A stretch of DNA of 49,595 nt from Pirellulales bacterium (GCA_016928165.1 JAFGLH010000060.1:1-49595); one strand, 5' to 3'; counted from the first letter of the stretch, positions 1 through 8,318 are shown. The notes: a model not told the origin generated them from the sequence alone. Numbers and translations are program-made.

Positions 1-962
1 ATACGCAGCGTTTCGGCTTCGTCCTTCTTCACCGTGACCGACTCGCCGACGGCAAGCAGTATCGTGCCGCCCTCACCCCCGGCCCCTTTCCCGCTCGCGG
101 GAGAGGGGAGGTTGGTTGCTTGCACCTTCACTGAACCCTGGAACACATGCGACGTGGTGTCGCCGTTCTCGGCCACCTCGACGCCGAACTCGGTGCCCAG
201 GTCGGTGACGACGGCGGTGGGAGTGCGAACTGAGAAAAGGGGAGAGGAAAGAGAGGAGAGTAGAGAGGGTTCCGCGCTTTGAGTTTTGAGCTTTGAGTTT
301 TGAGTTCTGACATTAGCCGTCAGCTTGCCCCGCTCTAAAAATCCGCCGGCGGAGGATTCGAGTTTGTACGTGCAAGGGCCTTCGAGAATCACCCGCGCCC
401 CGGATTGGTAAGTTATTTCCATCAGGCCGGAGGACAAAGCATATTTGCGTCCCAGCGGAACCGACGCGCCGACGATCGTCTGCGTGTCGGCGTCGGCCCA
501 ATGGCAATCCTTCATGCCGGTGATTCGGCCGACGAAGACTAATTCCGGTTGATCCGAAGGACCTGAGGTCGTTGACCCCAGGCTACCGGCAACAACACCC
601 AGATCGCGATGATGCGATATTTTGTAAGCCCAGGCCCCCAGCAGCATCAAGCACACAATCACCGAGGCGGCCATGTAGGAAAAGACCGGCCCGCCGATGA
701 ACGGATGGGGAAGGGGGAAGGGGGAAGGGGAGAGCAAGTCGAAGGAAGGATATGAAAGCGGCGACGGCGTGTTAAGCCGTTTTCCCGAGATCAAGCCCAG
801 TCCCGCGTGGACTTCGAGGTAAGACAAATACTCCCGCCGCGCCGACGGGTCCGACTGCAACAGAACGTCGAGCCGCGCGGCGTCGGCGACGGAGATCGTG
901 CCGTCGCAGAGGTCGTCCAAGAGGGAATACAAATCCTCGCATTTTTTATTCGCGGGAGTCAT
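1..962 (-). CDS. FecR-domain membrane protein, partial (C-terminus outside window)
   Basis: About 320 residues are visible and the frame is open to the window edge. The N-terminus has a short helical region (LLDDLCDGTISVADAARLD) typical of planctomycete proteins paired with ECF sigma factors. One membrane segment follows at about residues 90-110 (VFSYMAASVIVCLMLLGAWA), then a FecR-like beta domain containing TAVVTDLGTEFGVEV. The start ATG (962-960) overlaps the stop of the sigma gene (961-959) as ATGA, so the two are probably translationally coupled and this protein may act as the regulator of that sigma factor. Three low-complexity stretches are encoded by repeat DNA: residues about 76-86 (GGGGAAG tract), 218-241 (AACTCAAA and GAGAGG tracts) and 285-298 (hairpin repeat). 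Many relatives carry a LamG domain further on, which cannot be seen here. Confidence 0.75.
   Translation of the reverse strand, partial: MTPANKKCEDLYSLLDDLCDGTISVADAARLDVLLQSDPSARREYLSYLEVHAGLGLISGKRLNTPSPLSYPSFDLLSPSPFPLPHPFIGGPVFSYMAASVIVCLMLLGAWAYKISHHRDLGVVAGSLGSTTSGPSDQPELVFVGRITGMKDCHWADADTQTIVGASVPLGRKYALSSGLMEITYQSGARVILEGPCTYKLESSAGGFLERGKLTANVRTQNSKLKTQSAEPSLLSSLSSPLFSVRTPTAVVTDLGTEFGVEVAENGDTTSHVFQGSVKVQATNLPSPASGKGAGGEGGTILLAVGESVTVKKDEAETLR
70..110. repeat. CCCTC/GAGGG hairpin repeat inside FecR-like gene
   Basis: The segment reads CCCTCACCCCCGGCCCC, then TTTCCCGCTCGCGGGAGAGG. The core CCCGCTCGCGGG can form a hairpin. The same unit recurs at 8352-8521, 10781-10820, 12715-12759, 24357-24525 and 47742-47913. 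Here it is in frame and encodes the Gly/Pro/Ser-rich stretch LPSPASGKGAGGEGG. Confidence 0.75.
240..310. repeat. Simple-sequence tracts (GAGAGG and TTTTGAGC types) inside FecR-like gene
   Basis: Positions 240-270 are a purine tract of GAGAGG/GAAAG type. Positions 279-308 are near-tandem copies of TTTTGAG/CTTTGAG. Both are read through in frame and give the low-complexity segments SLLSSLSSP and QNSKLKTQS. A similar GGGGAAG tract lies at 708-733 in the same gene. Confidence 0.65.
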
Positions 963-1486
963 GCGTCCTCCTCCCTGGCGACCACCGCGTCGATGCAGCG
1001 TTTCAGTTCGCGGCGGATGCGGCAGATCGAATGGCGGACCGAGCTGGACGAGCGGCCCAGCGACTCGGCTATCTTTTCCCACGACAGCCCGCGGAAATAA
1101 TGGTCGCTGACCAGCGACAAATCATCCACGCCGAGTTTCTCCATGCATTCCGGCAAGGCGGCGTTGCGCCGATCCAAGAGCGACTCGTATTCCACCGCCT
1201 CGGCCGAGAGCATCTCCAAGGTGGCCTTGCTCAGCCCGGGCGATTGCCGCTTCCGCGACGAGCGATATTTCAACGCCTCCAGGTAGGCGATTCGCGTAGA
1301 CCAGGAGTGGAAGTTGGAGCCGGGCAGGAATTGATCGCACTTCCGCAACATCACCAGGTTGGTGTTTTGCAGGACGTCTTCGGCCCCGACCCGATCGGCC
1401 ACTAAGAGGACGATGTAGCGGTAGAGCCGCAGTTGGCTTTTCGTGAACAGGTCGAGGAATTCGCTGCTGGGCGTTCGGTTTTGCAC
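959..1486 (-). CDS. ECF-type RNA polymerase sigma factor
   Basis: A sigma-70 family protein of 175 residues, resembling the Rhodopirellula/Verrucomicrobium sigma family often found beside FecR proteins. Region 2 covers roughly residues 10-75 (FLDLFTKSQLRLYRYI, AEDVLQNTNLVML). Region 4 is at the C-terminus, with a helix-turn-helix around LSWEKIAESLGRSSSSVRHS. I chose the GTG at 1486 because AAGGGA sits 7 bases upstream and the protein then begins QNRTPSSEF, a normal start for this family. The frame stays open upstream to 1669, but that extension looks unrelated. The gene overlaps the FecR gene by 4 bases and is its probable partner; the target promoters are unknown. Confidence 0.85.
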   Translation of the reverse strand: MQNRTPSSEFLDLFTKSQLRLYRYIVLLVADRVGAEDVLQNTNLVMLRKCDQFLPGSNFHSWSTRIAYLEALKYRSSRKRQSPGLSKATLEMLSAEAVEYESLLDRRNAALPECMEKLGVDDLSLVSDHYFRGLSWEKIAESLGRSSSSVRHSICRIRRELKRCIDAVVAREEDA

Positions 1487-1930
1487 GAATGCATCCCTTG
1501 CCCCACTCGGGCGGCATAAAACAAGACGATTCGGAGAAGCACGCTTCCTTTCTACATAGTAACCCGGCGAGATTTCGAAATGCGAATTTGAAAAAACAGC
1601 GCCTGCCGAGAAATGTCGGAATGGTAAGCCGGGTCGATGGCCGGCGTGAAACCACCGCCGGGTTTTCAACCGGCCCTGCGACTACCGCCGATTGCCGCCG
1701 CCCGAATAGATTTCCATAACTCCTTGTGCGGCATACACTTGTGTCGCCCCGCGAGGAAATGAAATATCTGCTATTTACCCGAAAGCCCTTAACGGGCAAA
1801 ATATCGCCTCCCTGGAGACCCGGGGGACCGATTCTGATCGAATGGAAGGATCCAGTCGGAAGGGAGCGAAAGACGGCGTGCGACGCCGTCTTTCCCGACA
1901 TAAACCGACGCAACAGCAAGGAGTGCTGAC
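1487..1930. other. Intergenic region between sigma factor and ompH
   Basis: Divergent region of 444 bases that should hold promoters for both sides. I see no convincing coding sequence, no strong sigma-70 promoter and none of the repeat families found elsewhere. AAGGAG just before 1931 is the ribosome binding site of ompH. Confidence 0.4.
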
Positions 1931-2602
1931 GTGAAGAAATCGCTATCTTGGGCCGCGCTGGCCGTTTTCCTCTCGCTGAGCGCTTACGGCCCTCCGGCGG
2001 CCGCGCAAGCACAGCGTCCGGGGCAGATGCCGCCCGCGGCCGGACCCAGACTGGCCCTGATCGACGTCACCAAAATCTTCAAGAACCACGCCCGCTTCAA
2101 GGGAATGATGGAAGACATGAAGAAAGACGTTCAACAGGCCGAGAACTGGGTAAAGAACGAACGCCTCGCCATTGGCAAACTCGTCGAGGAATTACAGACC
2201 TATGATAAGGGAGCGCGCGAGTATCAAGCCTTGGAAAAGGACCTCGCCAAGCGGCAGGCCGACCTGGAAATTCAAATCCGCATGCAGCGGAAAGAGTTTC
2301 TCCAGCGGGAGGCGAAGATCTATTACAACGTCTATCAGGAAATCTGGCAAGCGACCGACTATTTCGCCCGACAGCACAAGATCGACATGGTCTTTCGTTT
2401 CAACGGCGACGAGGTCGATTCGTCCAATCCGGACGAAATATTGAAGCACATCAACAAGCAAGTGATCTGGTACGACGTCGGATTGGACATCACTCCGTAT
2501 ATTTTGGAAGAGTTGAACCGGACGGCGATCAATCCGTCAGCCGCCGATCGGCGCGGAAACGCGGCGCCGCCGACCGTCCCTTTCAATCCCACTCCCCGGT
2601 AG
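1931..2602 (+). CDS. OmpH/Skp-family periplasmic chaperone
   Basis: A 223-residue protein with a signal peptide (about residues 1-26, cleavage near AAAQA). The OmpH domain begins with LALIDVTKIFKNHARFKGMM and has a long central coiled coil, about residues 65-130, rich in Lys, Glu and Gln. The family delivers unfolded outer-membrane proteins to the BAM complex in the periplasm. The start is GTG, with AAGGAG eight bases upstream. It is the first gene of a co-directional run with lpxC and lpxA, which matches the skp/lpx clustering known in Proteobacteria; bamA lies about 10 kb away on the other strand. The Pro/Asn-rich tail after about residue 195 is outside the usual Skp fold. Confidence 0.85.
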   Translation: MKKSLSWAALAVFLSLSAYGPPAAAQAQRPGQMPPAAGPRLALIDVTKIFKNHARFKGMMEDMKKDVQQAENWVKNERLAIGKLVEELQTYDKGAREYQALEKDLAKRQADLEIQIRMQRKEFLQREAKIYYNVYQEIWQATDYFARQHKIDMVFRFNGDEVDSSNPDEILKHINKQVIWYDVGLDITPYILEELNRTAINPSAADRRGNAAPPTVPFNPTPR

Positions 2603-2704
2603 AGAGCAGCAAACATTGATGGGCTGGCCACGGACGGCCGGCGCGGAGAGTTCGGAAAGCGGTTTCTTTTCCACTATAAGTCAAGGAAGACCTGCGGCCG
2701 AGGG

Positions 2705-3577
2705 ATGAACACGCAAGGAAATCAGCGGACGATCGCCGCGCCAGCCGCCGTCGAAGGGGTCGGCTATTGGAGCGACCGCGAGGTGCGGGTCGAGTTTCGA
2801 CCCGCGGCGGCCGACACGGGAATCGTATTTGTCAGACGCGATCTACCAGGTTGCCCGCGGATCCCCGCTCTGATCGGCAACCGCGTGGAAACGCCGCGCC
2901 GCACGTCGCTCCGATCGGGCGACGCCTCGGTGGAGATGATCGAGCACGTCATGGCGGCCTTGGCCGGGCTGGGAATCGACAATTGCGAGTTGTGGGTGGA
3001 CCGGCCGGAGATGCCCGGCTGCGACGGCTCTTGTCTGCCGTTCGTCGAGGCAATCCAAGAGGTCGGCATCGCATCGCAAAACGCCCCGTGCCGACAACTG
3101 GCCGTCGAGCGCGTGATTCGCGTGGGCGACCGGTCCAGTTGGATCGAGGCCCGCCCCAGCCGTTCGGGCAAGTGCGTCCTTCAATACGAATTGGATTACG
3201 GGGCGGGGAATCCGATCGGACGCCAATTCTTGGAAATCTCTCTCTCGCCGCGACACTTCCATCTCAACTTGGCTCCCAGCCGGACCTTCCTGCTGGAAGC
3301 GGAGGCGGCCGAGATAAAGGCCCGCGGAATGGGCCAAAAGGCCACCTGCAAGGACCTGCTGGTCTTCGGGGCCAAGGGGCCAATCGACAACCAACTCCGT
3401 TTTCCCGACGAGTGCGCCCGACACAAAATGGTCGATATGGTCGGAGACCTGGCCCTGGCCGGCCGCCGGCTGTCGGGCCGATTTTCCGCCTATCGAAGCG
3501 GACATCGGCTCAACGGCGAACTGGTCCGCGCCATCGTCGCCGAAGACGAAAAGAACAAACGAAAATTGTGCGCTTGA
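2705..3577 (+). CDS. lpxC: UDP-3-O-acyl-N-acetylglucosamine deacetylase LpxC
   Basis: A 290-residue cytoplasmic zinc enzyme that catalyses the committed step of lipid A synthesis. Zinc ligands can be read as H81 (in EHVMAALAGLGIDN), H240 and D244 (in ARHKMVDMVGDLAL). Glu80 is the expected general base, and H267 in YRSGHRLNGEL matches the family's other catalytic histidine. The substrate motif SRTFLLEAEAAEI is present. The length is close to the usual 300. It lies 102 bases after ompH and 44 before lpxA. The enzyme argues that this organism makes a lipid A-like molecule and so has a true outer membrane. Confidence 0.95.
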   Translation: MNTQGNQRTIAAPAAVEGVGYWSDREVRVEFRPAAADTGIVFVRRDLPGCPRIPALIGNRVETPRRTSLRSGDASVEMIEHVMAALAGLGIDNCELWVDRPEMPGCDGSCLPFVEAIQEVGIASQNAPCRQLAVERVIRVGDRSSWIEARPSRSGKCVLQYELDYGAGNPIGRQFLEISLSPRHFHLNLAPSRTFLLEAEAAEIKARGMGQKATCKDLLVFGAKGPIDNQLRFPDECARHKMVDMVGDLALAGRRLSGRFSAYRSGHRLNGELVRAIVAEDEKNKRKLCA

Positions 3578-3621
3578 AACACGGACACATGATACTATTT
3601 AATCCTCAAGGAGCCGCGGAG

Positions 3622-4428
3622 ATGGCCCACTACTTCGCCGAGAATAGTTCGATCGATCCCCGAGCGATCATCGAAGAGGACGTCGAGATCGGACAATACT
3701 GCGTCATCGGTCCCAAGGTTCGCATCGGCCGCGGCACGAAGCTGGAAAACAACGTCACGCTGATGGGCAGCGTCTCCATCGGAAAAAACAACCACGTCTA
3801 TCCCAACGTCGTCATCGGCGGAGAGCCGCAGGATGTGAGCTACAACGGCTCCGACACCAAGGTGGTCATCGGCGACAACAACATCATCCGCGAGTGCGTG
3901 ACGATCAATCGGGCCTCGGAAAAAGAGGACGGCGTTACCCGCATCGGCGACGACAACTTCCTCATGGCGTGCAGCCATGTGGCGCACGACTGCCAACTGG
4001 GCAACCACATCGTGCTGGCCAACGGCACGCTGCTGGCCGGACACGTTCACGTTCACGACTTCGCCTCGCTCTCCGGCGCCGTGGCCGTGCACCACTTCGC
4101 CACCATCGGCAGCTACAGCTTCATCGCCGGCCTCAGCGCGGTCAGGCACGACGTGCCTCCCTACATGTTGGCCGAAGGCTATCCGGCGCGGCCGCGGTGC
4201 ATCAACGCCGTGGGACTGAAACGAAACGATTTCTCGCCGCAGGTCATCCATGCCCTGGCCGAGGCCCACCGCCTGCTCTATCGCTCCAAGGTCGGACTGG
4301 AAAACGCCTGGGAAATCCTCCGCGCCAACGGACAACTCGTTCCGCAAGTGAACCACCTCTTGGCCTTCGTCCAAGGCCAACACGAGGGCATCCACGGACG
4401 CGGACGAGAGCGGCGAAAAGCGGCGTGA
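3622..4428 (+). CDS. lpxA: UDP-N-acetylglucosamine acyltransferase LpxA
   Basis: A 268-residue left-handed beta-helix acyltransferase with many hexapeptide repeats (for example IDPRAIIEEDVEIGQYCVIG). The catalytic histidine is in the SHVAHDCQLGN block, H122, equivalent to E. coli H125. The C-terminal helical region LKRNDFSPQVIHALAEAHR is typical. I chose the ATG at 3622 because AAGGAG lies 8 bases upstream; an ATG at 3590 in the same frame would add MILFNPQGAAE. It transfers a hydroxyacyl chain from ACP to the sugar nucleotide, the first lipid A step. It is followed after 37 bases by an oxidoreductase. Confidence 0.95.
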   Translation: MAHYFAENSSIDPRAIIEEDVEIGQYCVIGPKVRIGRGTKLENNVTLMGSVSIGKNNHVYPNVVIGGEPQDVSYNGSDTKVVIGDNNIIRECVTINRASEKEDGVTRIGDDNFLMACSHVAHDCQLGNHIVLANGTLLAGHVHVHDFASLSGAVAVHHFATIGSYSFIAGLSAVRHDVPPYMLAEGYPARPRCINAVGLKRNDFSPQVIHALAEAHRLLYRSKVGLENAWEILRANGQLVPQVNHLLAFVQGQHEGIHGRGRERRKAA

Positions 4429-4465
4429 TGAAAAGCCGAACGCTGACCGCTGAAAGCCGAAAACT

Positions 4466-5578
4466 ATGAATAAACTCCGCATGGCAGTCGTCGGGGCCGG
4501 GCGCTTGGGTTCCTTCCACGCCCAAAAACTCGCCGCCCGAAAAGACGTCGATTTACTGGCCGTCGCCGACCCCGCGTCCGAAAACCGCAACCGCGTCGCC
4601 GAAGCGTGCGGCGTCGAGGGGCTTCCCGACTATTACACTCTGCTGGATAAAATCGACGCGGCCGTGATCGCCGCCCCAACCAGCCTGCATTATTCCATCG
4701 CCCGGGAATTCCTCGAAGCCGGCATACACCTGCTGGTCGAAAAACCGCTCTGCGCCACCCGCGCCGAGGCCGACGAACTGGTCTCCATCGCCGCCCGAAA
4801 TAAAGTTGTCTTGCAGGCGGGCCACGTCGAGCGGTTCAACCCCGCCTTCCGCGCCGCCCGCGAGGAAATCGCCGAGCCGAAGTTCATCGAGGCCGTCCGC
4901 GCCAGCGCGTACCCCTTCCGTTCGACCGAGGTGGGCGTGGTCCTCGACGTGATGATCCACGACATCGACCTAGTGCTGTCGATGGTCCGCGGACCGCTGC
5001 GCAAGGTGGACGCCCTGGGCTTCTCCGTCCTCGGCGGCCACGAGGACGTGGCCAACGCACGACTGGAGTTCGAGTGCGGCTGCGTGGCCTCGCTTTCCGC
5101 CTCGCGGGTAAGCGACGGACAGACGCGCCGCATGCAGGTCTGGTCGGCCGCCGGTTTCGCGGCGATCGACTTCGCCGCCAGGGGCGTGAAGTTCGTTCGC
5201 CCCAGCGAGACGCTCCGACGCCGACGCTTCGACGCGGACCGGCTTACGCCCAAGCAGGTCGAACACTATCGGGCGCGCTTTGCCGAGGAGCACCTTCCCA
5301 GTGAAATAAAATCGTTCGACGCCTCCGACGCCTTGGCCTTGGAACAGGACGATTTCGTCTCCTCGGTCCGCGACGGCCGGCGTCCGATCGTCGACGGCGA
5401 GGCGGGACGAGACGCCTTGACCGTGGCCGGTCAAATCCTCGCCCGCATCGACGCACACTGTTGGAACGGCGTTTACTCCGGTCCCGTCGGCCCGCTGGCC
5501 AAAACCCGCGAACACATTCTTGCCGTCCCTCATTTCGCGGCGATCGGATCCCAGCCCATCCACAGCAAGGCCGGTTAG
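4466..5578 (+). CDS. Gfo/Idh/MocA-family NAD(P)-dependent oxidoreductase
   Basis: A 370-residue two-domain oxidoreductase. The N-terminal Rossmann fold has GAGRLG (residues 10-15), and the EKP motif at residues 92-94 is followed by the alpha/beta substrate domain (VMIHDIDLVLSMV). The likely substrate is a sugar or sugar nucleotide. It is the last gene after lpxC-lpxA. In Leptospira and Acidithiobacillus a protein of this family, GnnA, works with the aminotransferase GnnB beside lpxA to make a 3-amino sugar for lipid A. That role is possible here but unproven, as no aminotransferase is adjacent. The start has no Shine-Dalgarno sequence; the leader 4430-4465 is a repetitive GCTGA/AAAGCCGAA sequence. 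The stop overlaps the convergent HAD stop. Confidence 0.85.
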   Translation: MNKLRMAVVGAGRLGSFHAQKLAARKDVDLLAVADPASENRNRVAEACGVEGLPDYYTLLDKIDAAVIAAPTSLHYSIAREFLEAGIHLLVEKPLCATRAEADELVSIAARNKVVLQAGHVERFNPAFRAAREEIAEPKFIEAVRASAYPFRSTEVGVVLDVMIHDIDLVLSMVRGPLRKVDALGFSVLGGHEDVANARLEFECGCVASLSASRVSDGQTRRMQVWSAAGFAAIDFAARGVKFVRPSETLRRRRFDADRLTPKQVEHYRARFAEEHLPSEIKSFDASDALALEQDDFVSSVRDGRRPIVDGEAGRDALTVAGQILARIDAHCWNGVYSGPVGPLAKTREHILAVPHFAAIGSQPIHSKAG

Positions 5579-6249
5579 TGCCCGGCAAGGCCCAACAACA
5601 AATAAAGCCTCGGATCGGCGAGATTATCGACCACCATCGAGGCCGCGCTGAAATCTTGCGAGCGGCTGTGCTGGCCGGGCACGGCCGCGACCCGCGCGCC
5701 GGCGGCCGCCGCGGCGCGACAGCCGTTCTCGCTGTCCTCCAACACGATCATCTCCCCTGGAGAAACCGCGAAACGCCGGGCGGCGGTCAGATAGATCTCG
5801 GGATGCGGTTTGCCGTCGACGACGTCCTCGGCGGCGAGAATGAAGCGGAACCGCCCGGCCAGCGCGAACGGATTCAGACAAGCGTCGACCAATTCCCTGC
5901 TGCTGCTGGTGCCAATCGCCTTCGGCACGTCGGCCCGCTCTAGGGCGTCGAGCAACTCCATCAGTCCCGGCATGGGCCGCAATCGCCCGCCGAGAATTTG
6001 CAAAAATAGGCGGTTCGACTCGGCGGCCAGCGCCTGCCACTCGTCGGCCAGACGGCAGTGGCGGATCATCGCCTCGAAGGCCGGCTGGGGTCGCAATCCC
6101 ATCATCAGATTTTTCAGTTCGGGCGTAAACTCGTGCCCGCGACGACGCAGCAGCTTCGAGCCGACTTCGTCGTACACGTCCTCGGTGTTGAACATCAAGC
6201 CGTCCATGTCGAACACGGCGGCGCGGGGACGGTTCTCGGGTGTCTTCAT
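5575..6249 (-). CDS. HAD-superfamily phosphatase / beta-phosphoglucomutase-like
   Basis: A 224-residue haloacid dehalogenase-like hydrolase. Motif I is AAVFDMDGLMFN, with nucleophile D14 and acid D16; motif II is the GTSSSRE region; motif III and IV are in DGKPHPEIY and MIVLEDSENG. The helical cap between motif I and II (about residues 20-85) places it in subfamily I, with the beta-phosphoglucomutase, GPP and YniC-like phosphatases. The true substrate, probably a sugar phosphate, cannot be read from sequence. Its start ATG (6249-6247) overlaps the upstream membrane-protein stop as ATGA, so the two are likely coupled. Confidence 0.85.
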   Translation of the reverse strand: MKTPENRPRAAVFDMDGLMFNTEDVYDEVGSKLLRRRGHEFTPELKNLMMGLRPQPAFEAMIRHCRLADEWQALAAESNRLFLQILGGRLRPMPGLMELLDALERADVPKAIGTSSSRELVDACLNPFALAGRFRFILAAEDVVDGKPHPEIYLTAARRFAVSPGEMIVLEDSENGCRAAAAAGARVAAVPGQHSRSQDFSAASMVVDNLADPRLYLLLGLAGH

Positions 6250-7973
6250 CTCAATCGATATATTATATAGGTGCGGTTGAAATAGACGACCGGCAGGTCG
6301 AGCGGCGGGGTGGTGCGATCGGTGATTGCGTAATCGGCGGCGTATTTTTCACCAAGTCGCCGGAGATGGTCCTCGCCCGCTTCGGCCAGCGGCTCGTGCC
6401 AGCGTTGGCTCCGCAAAGGTAATCCGGTGCCGTAAATATCCATCACCCGCCGCCACCACTCGACGACGTCGCCGGCGGCCTGGGGCACGTCCTTCCAGGA
6501 GACCGCGTCGCTGCGCCCGGCGTACCAGCGGAAGGTGCGCGTGAGCCGGGGCGTGAGAAACACGGCCTCCGGCGGAATTTCGCCCGAGCCGGCTATCCAC
6601 TCGCAGGCGGCCCGCCAGTCGTCGAAATCTCTTCTCCGGCCGATCGGGTCTTTGTTGCCGGGCAGCTTGTGCGTTCGCGGCGCGTCGGGCGCGATCCGCT
6701 CGACGGCCCGGTCGCCGAGGTGAAACGCGGCCACCACGATGGCCAGCGCCAGCCCAACTCGCGATACGTAGCACGGCCGCCCTCGGCTGCGTTGTTGATT
6801 TTGATTGTCGCCTTCATCATTCACGGCCGAGGGCGGCTGTGCCGCACTCAGCCCTGCAATTATCGACGCGCTTTCAATCACCACGCCCAGCGGCAGGGCC
6901 GCGTCGACCAGCCGGAACCAATAGAACCTCAGCAGTCCGGCCGCCAGGCCCTCGTCGAAGAGAACCAGCACGTGGATCGCCGCGCCGATCATGGCGATCG
7001 CGACCGCCCCGGCGACGAACCCGCGCAGCACGTCCAGCGGACCGCGATAATCGTCGGATAAATTGATTCTCTTCCGCCAGATGCCCAGAAGGAGCCAAAA
7101 ACACAGCAGCAGGTCCATGCGGAGGATATACTCCGTATACATGCCGGAAAGGACCAGATGGTGCGGCAGACGTTCAAAGACGTAGATCAGATGCGCCGCG
7201 CGGGCCGTTTCCCGGTCAATGCCCCAGTCGAGCATCAACGAAGGTATCACCCCCGGCAGCGAGATGAGCAGACCGCCGACGATCCCCGGCCAAAGCGAGC
7301 GCAGCGTCGGGACCATAAAGCCGCGGCCGTCGGTCGCATCTAACGATTGTTGGGGTGGCAGTTCCGATTGTTGGGGTGGCAGTTGAACTGCCACCCCAAC
7401 ACCGGCGTTGACCCTTATTCTCAGCCATGCGAATCCGGCGGCCAGGGCCGACCAGCCGCCGACCAACGGATGGAAGGCCGCCGCCGCGCCGAGCAGCAAC
7501 AGCCCCCGATTCCAGCGGTTGCGGAGCATCTCGGCCAGCGAGAAAAATACCAGCGCGTAAGCAAACGGCTTAGCCTCGACGCCCCCGACGACCCATTCGC
7601 CGGCCATGTTGAACCGCTCCCTCAGACAAACGAACAAGGCGGCCGTCAGCACCGCCGTCCACGCCCGCGGCACGGCGGCGAAGCTCAATCGTCTCCACCC
7701 CCATGCCAGCAGGAGCCAGCAAATCGCCCTGCCCGCATAGGCCAACGCGGTCGGCGTCAGCCAAAGCGAAAGCCAGCCGAAGGTGAAATAAAAGACCTGG
7801 TGGGCATCGGCCGTTTCCAGAAAGAAATCGCCCGCGTGCCAATCCGGGTTCCAATAATGTATCGCCTTGCCAAGGTAGTAGGCTTCGTTGTTGTCGGGCA
7901 GCGGCCACCCTCCCTGAACGGCAAAGACCGCGAAAATCAGGGCGATCTCGATGATCGATTGCCGGCGAGACAT
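6246..7973 (-). CDS. Polytopic membrane protein, DUF6798-like
   Basis: A 575-residue protein with many hydrophobic segments between about residues 5 and 440 and a soluble C-terminal part of about 130 residues (DFDDWRAACEWIAGSGE, then RTFRWYAGRSDAVSWKDVPQ). The sequence resembles the planctomycete DUF6798 family from memory; no function is established. Its shape, with an N-terminal polar loop PDNNEAYYLGKAIHYWNPDW and multiple helices, is like GT-C-type membrane glycosyltransferases, but this is only an analogy. Two in-frame repeat insertions are visible: residues about 192-208 (VAVQLPPQQSELPPQQ) and about 377-401 (AQPPSAVNDEGDNQNQQRSR). Both break otherwise hydrophobic regions and probably form loops. 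It lies 6 bases after the small membrane protein. Confidence 0.7.
   Translation of the reverse strand: MSRRQSIIEIALIFAVFAVQGGWPLPDNNEAYYLGKAIHYWNPDWHAGDFFLETADAHQVFYFTFGWLSLWLTPTALAYAGRAICWLLLAWGWRRLSFAAVPRAWTAVLTAALFVCLRERFNMAGEWVVGGVEAKPFAYALVFFSLAEMLRNRWNRGLLLLGAAAAFHPLVGGWSALAAGFAWLRIRVNAGVGVAVQLPPQQSELPPQQSLDATDGRGFMVPTLRSLWPGIVGGLLISLPGVIPSLMLDWGIDRETARAAHLIYVFERLPHHLVLSGMYTEYILRMDLLLCFWLLLGIWRKRINLSDDYRGPLDVLRGFVAGAVAIAMIGAAIHVLVLFDEGLAAGLLRFYWFRLVDAALPLGVVIESASIIAGLSAAQPPSAVNDEGDNQNQQRSRGRPCYVSRVGLALAIVVAAFHLGDRAVERIAPDAPRTHKLPGNKDPIGRRRDFDDWRAACEWIAGSGEIPPEAVFLTPRLTRTFRWYAGRSDAVSWKDVPQAAGDVVEWWRRVMDIYGTGLPLRSQRWHEPLAEAGEDHLRRLGEKYAADYAITDRTTPPLDLPVVYFNRTYIIYRLR
6771..6845. repeat. 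GGCCGCCCTCGGCTG inverted repeat inside the DUF6798-like gene
   Basis: The left arm GCACGGCCGCCCTCGGCTG (6771-6789) pairs with the right arm CGGCCGAGGGCGGCTGTGC (6824-6842), separated by an AT-rich loop. A related copy lies in dnaA near 46404-46470. It is read through in frame. Confidence 0.7.
7350..7400. repeat. TTGGGGTGGCAGTT palindrome (family A) inside DUF6798-like gene
   Basis: One half-unit at 7350-7363 is followed by a complete palindrome at 7371-7400: TTGGGGTGGCAGTTG followed by AACTGCCACCCCAAC. This is the only coding copy of seven loci in the window; it adds the Gln/Pro-rich segment of the membrane protein. Confidence 0.85.
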
Positions 7974-7979
7974 GGGCTT

Positions 7980-8318
7980 TTAGGGGAGAGAGGAGAGGGA
8001 AGAGGGAAGAAGGATTTTCAGCCAGCATACGACTGCCGTCACCTCTGCAACGATTGCCGCAATAAGATACGGCCATGCAATGTGAACAACCGGATGTATG
8101 CTGGAAAGCCCCCAATCGGTAAAAAACAGCGCCATCAAGATCAGAACAGTTGCAGCGCCGCAAAAACCGGCAATCTTGAATTGTCCGACCATTCCGAATC
8201 CAACACACATAACCGCGTTGATCCCTGACGCAACCAACAACGCCACCGGCCACGGGAATACAATGAACAGCACGGCGAAGACAAAAAAAACAAAAAATGA
8301 AATTATCAACTTTAACAT
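7980..8318 (-). CDS. Small membrane protein, unknown
   Basis: A 112-residue protein with about four hydrophobic segments (LKLIISFFVFFVFAVLFIVF, WPVALLVASGINAVMCVGF, ATVLILMALFF, YLIAAIVAEVTAVVCW). I chose the ATG at 8318 because the open frame upstream of it only translates the hairpin repeat at 8352-8521. No recognisable family. The C-terminal residues LPSSLSSLP are encoded by a GAGAGG purine tract (7982-8013) that also supplies the stop codon. It ends 6 bases before the DUF6798-like gene, so it probably belongs to that operon. Confidence 0.6.
   Translation of the reverse strand: MLKLIISFFVFFVFAVLFIVFPWPVALLVASGINAVMCVGFGMVGQFKIAGFCGAATVLILMALFFTDWGLSSIHPVVHIAWPYLIAAIVAEVTAVVCWLKILLPSSLSSLP
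7982..8013. repeat. GAGAGG/GGAAGA purine tract at a 3' end
   Basis: A pure purine run of GGGAGAGAGGAGAGGGAAG type overlapping the end of the small membrane protein. Similar tracts lie at 240-270, 708-733, 8531-8575 and 11111-11143. Confidence 0.6.
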
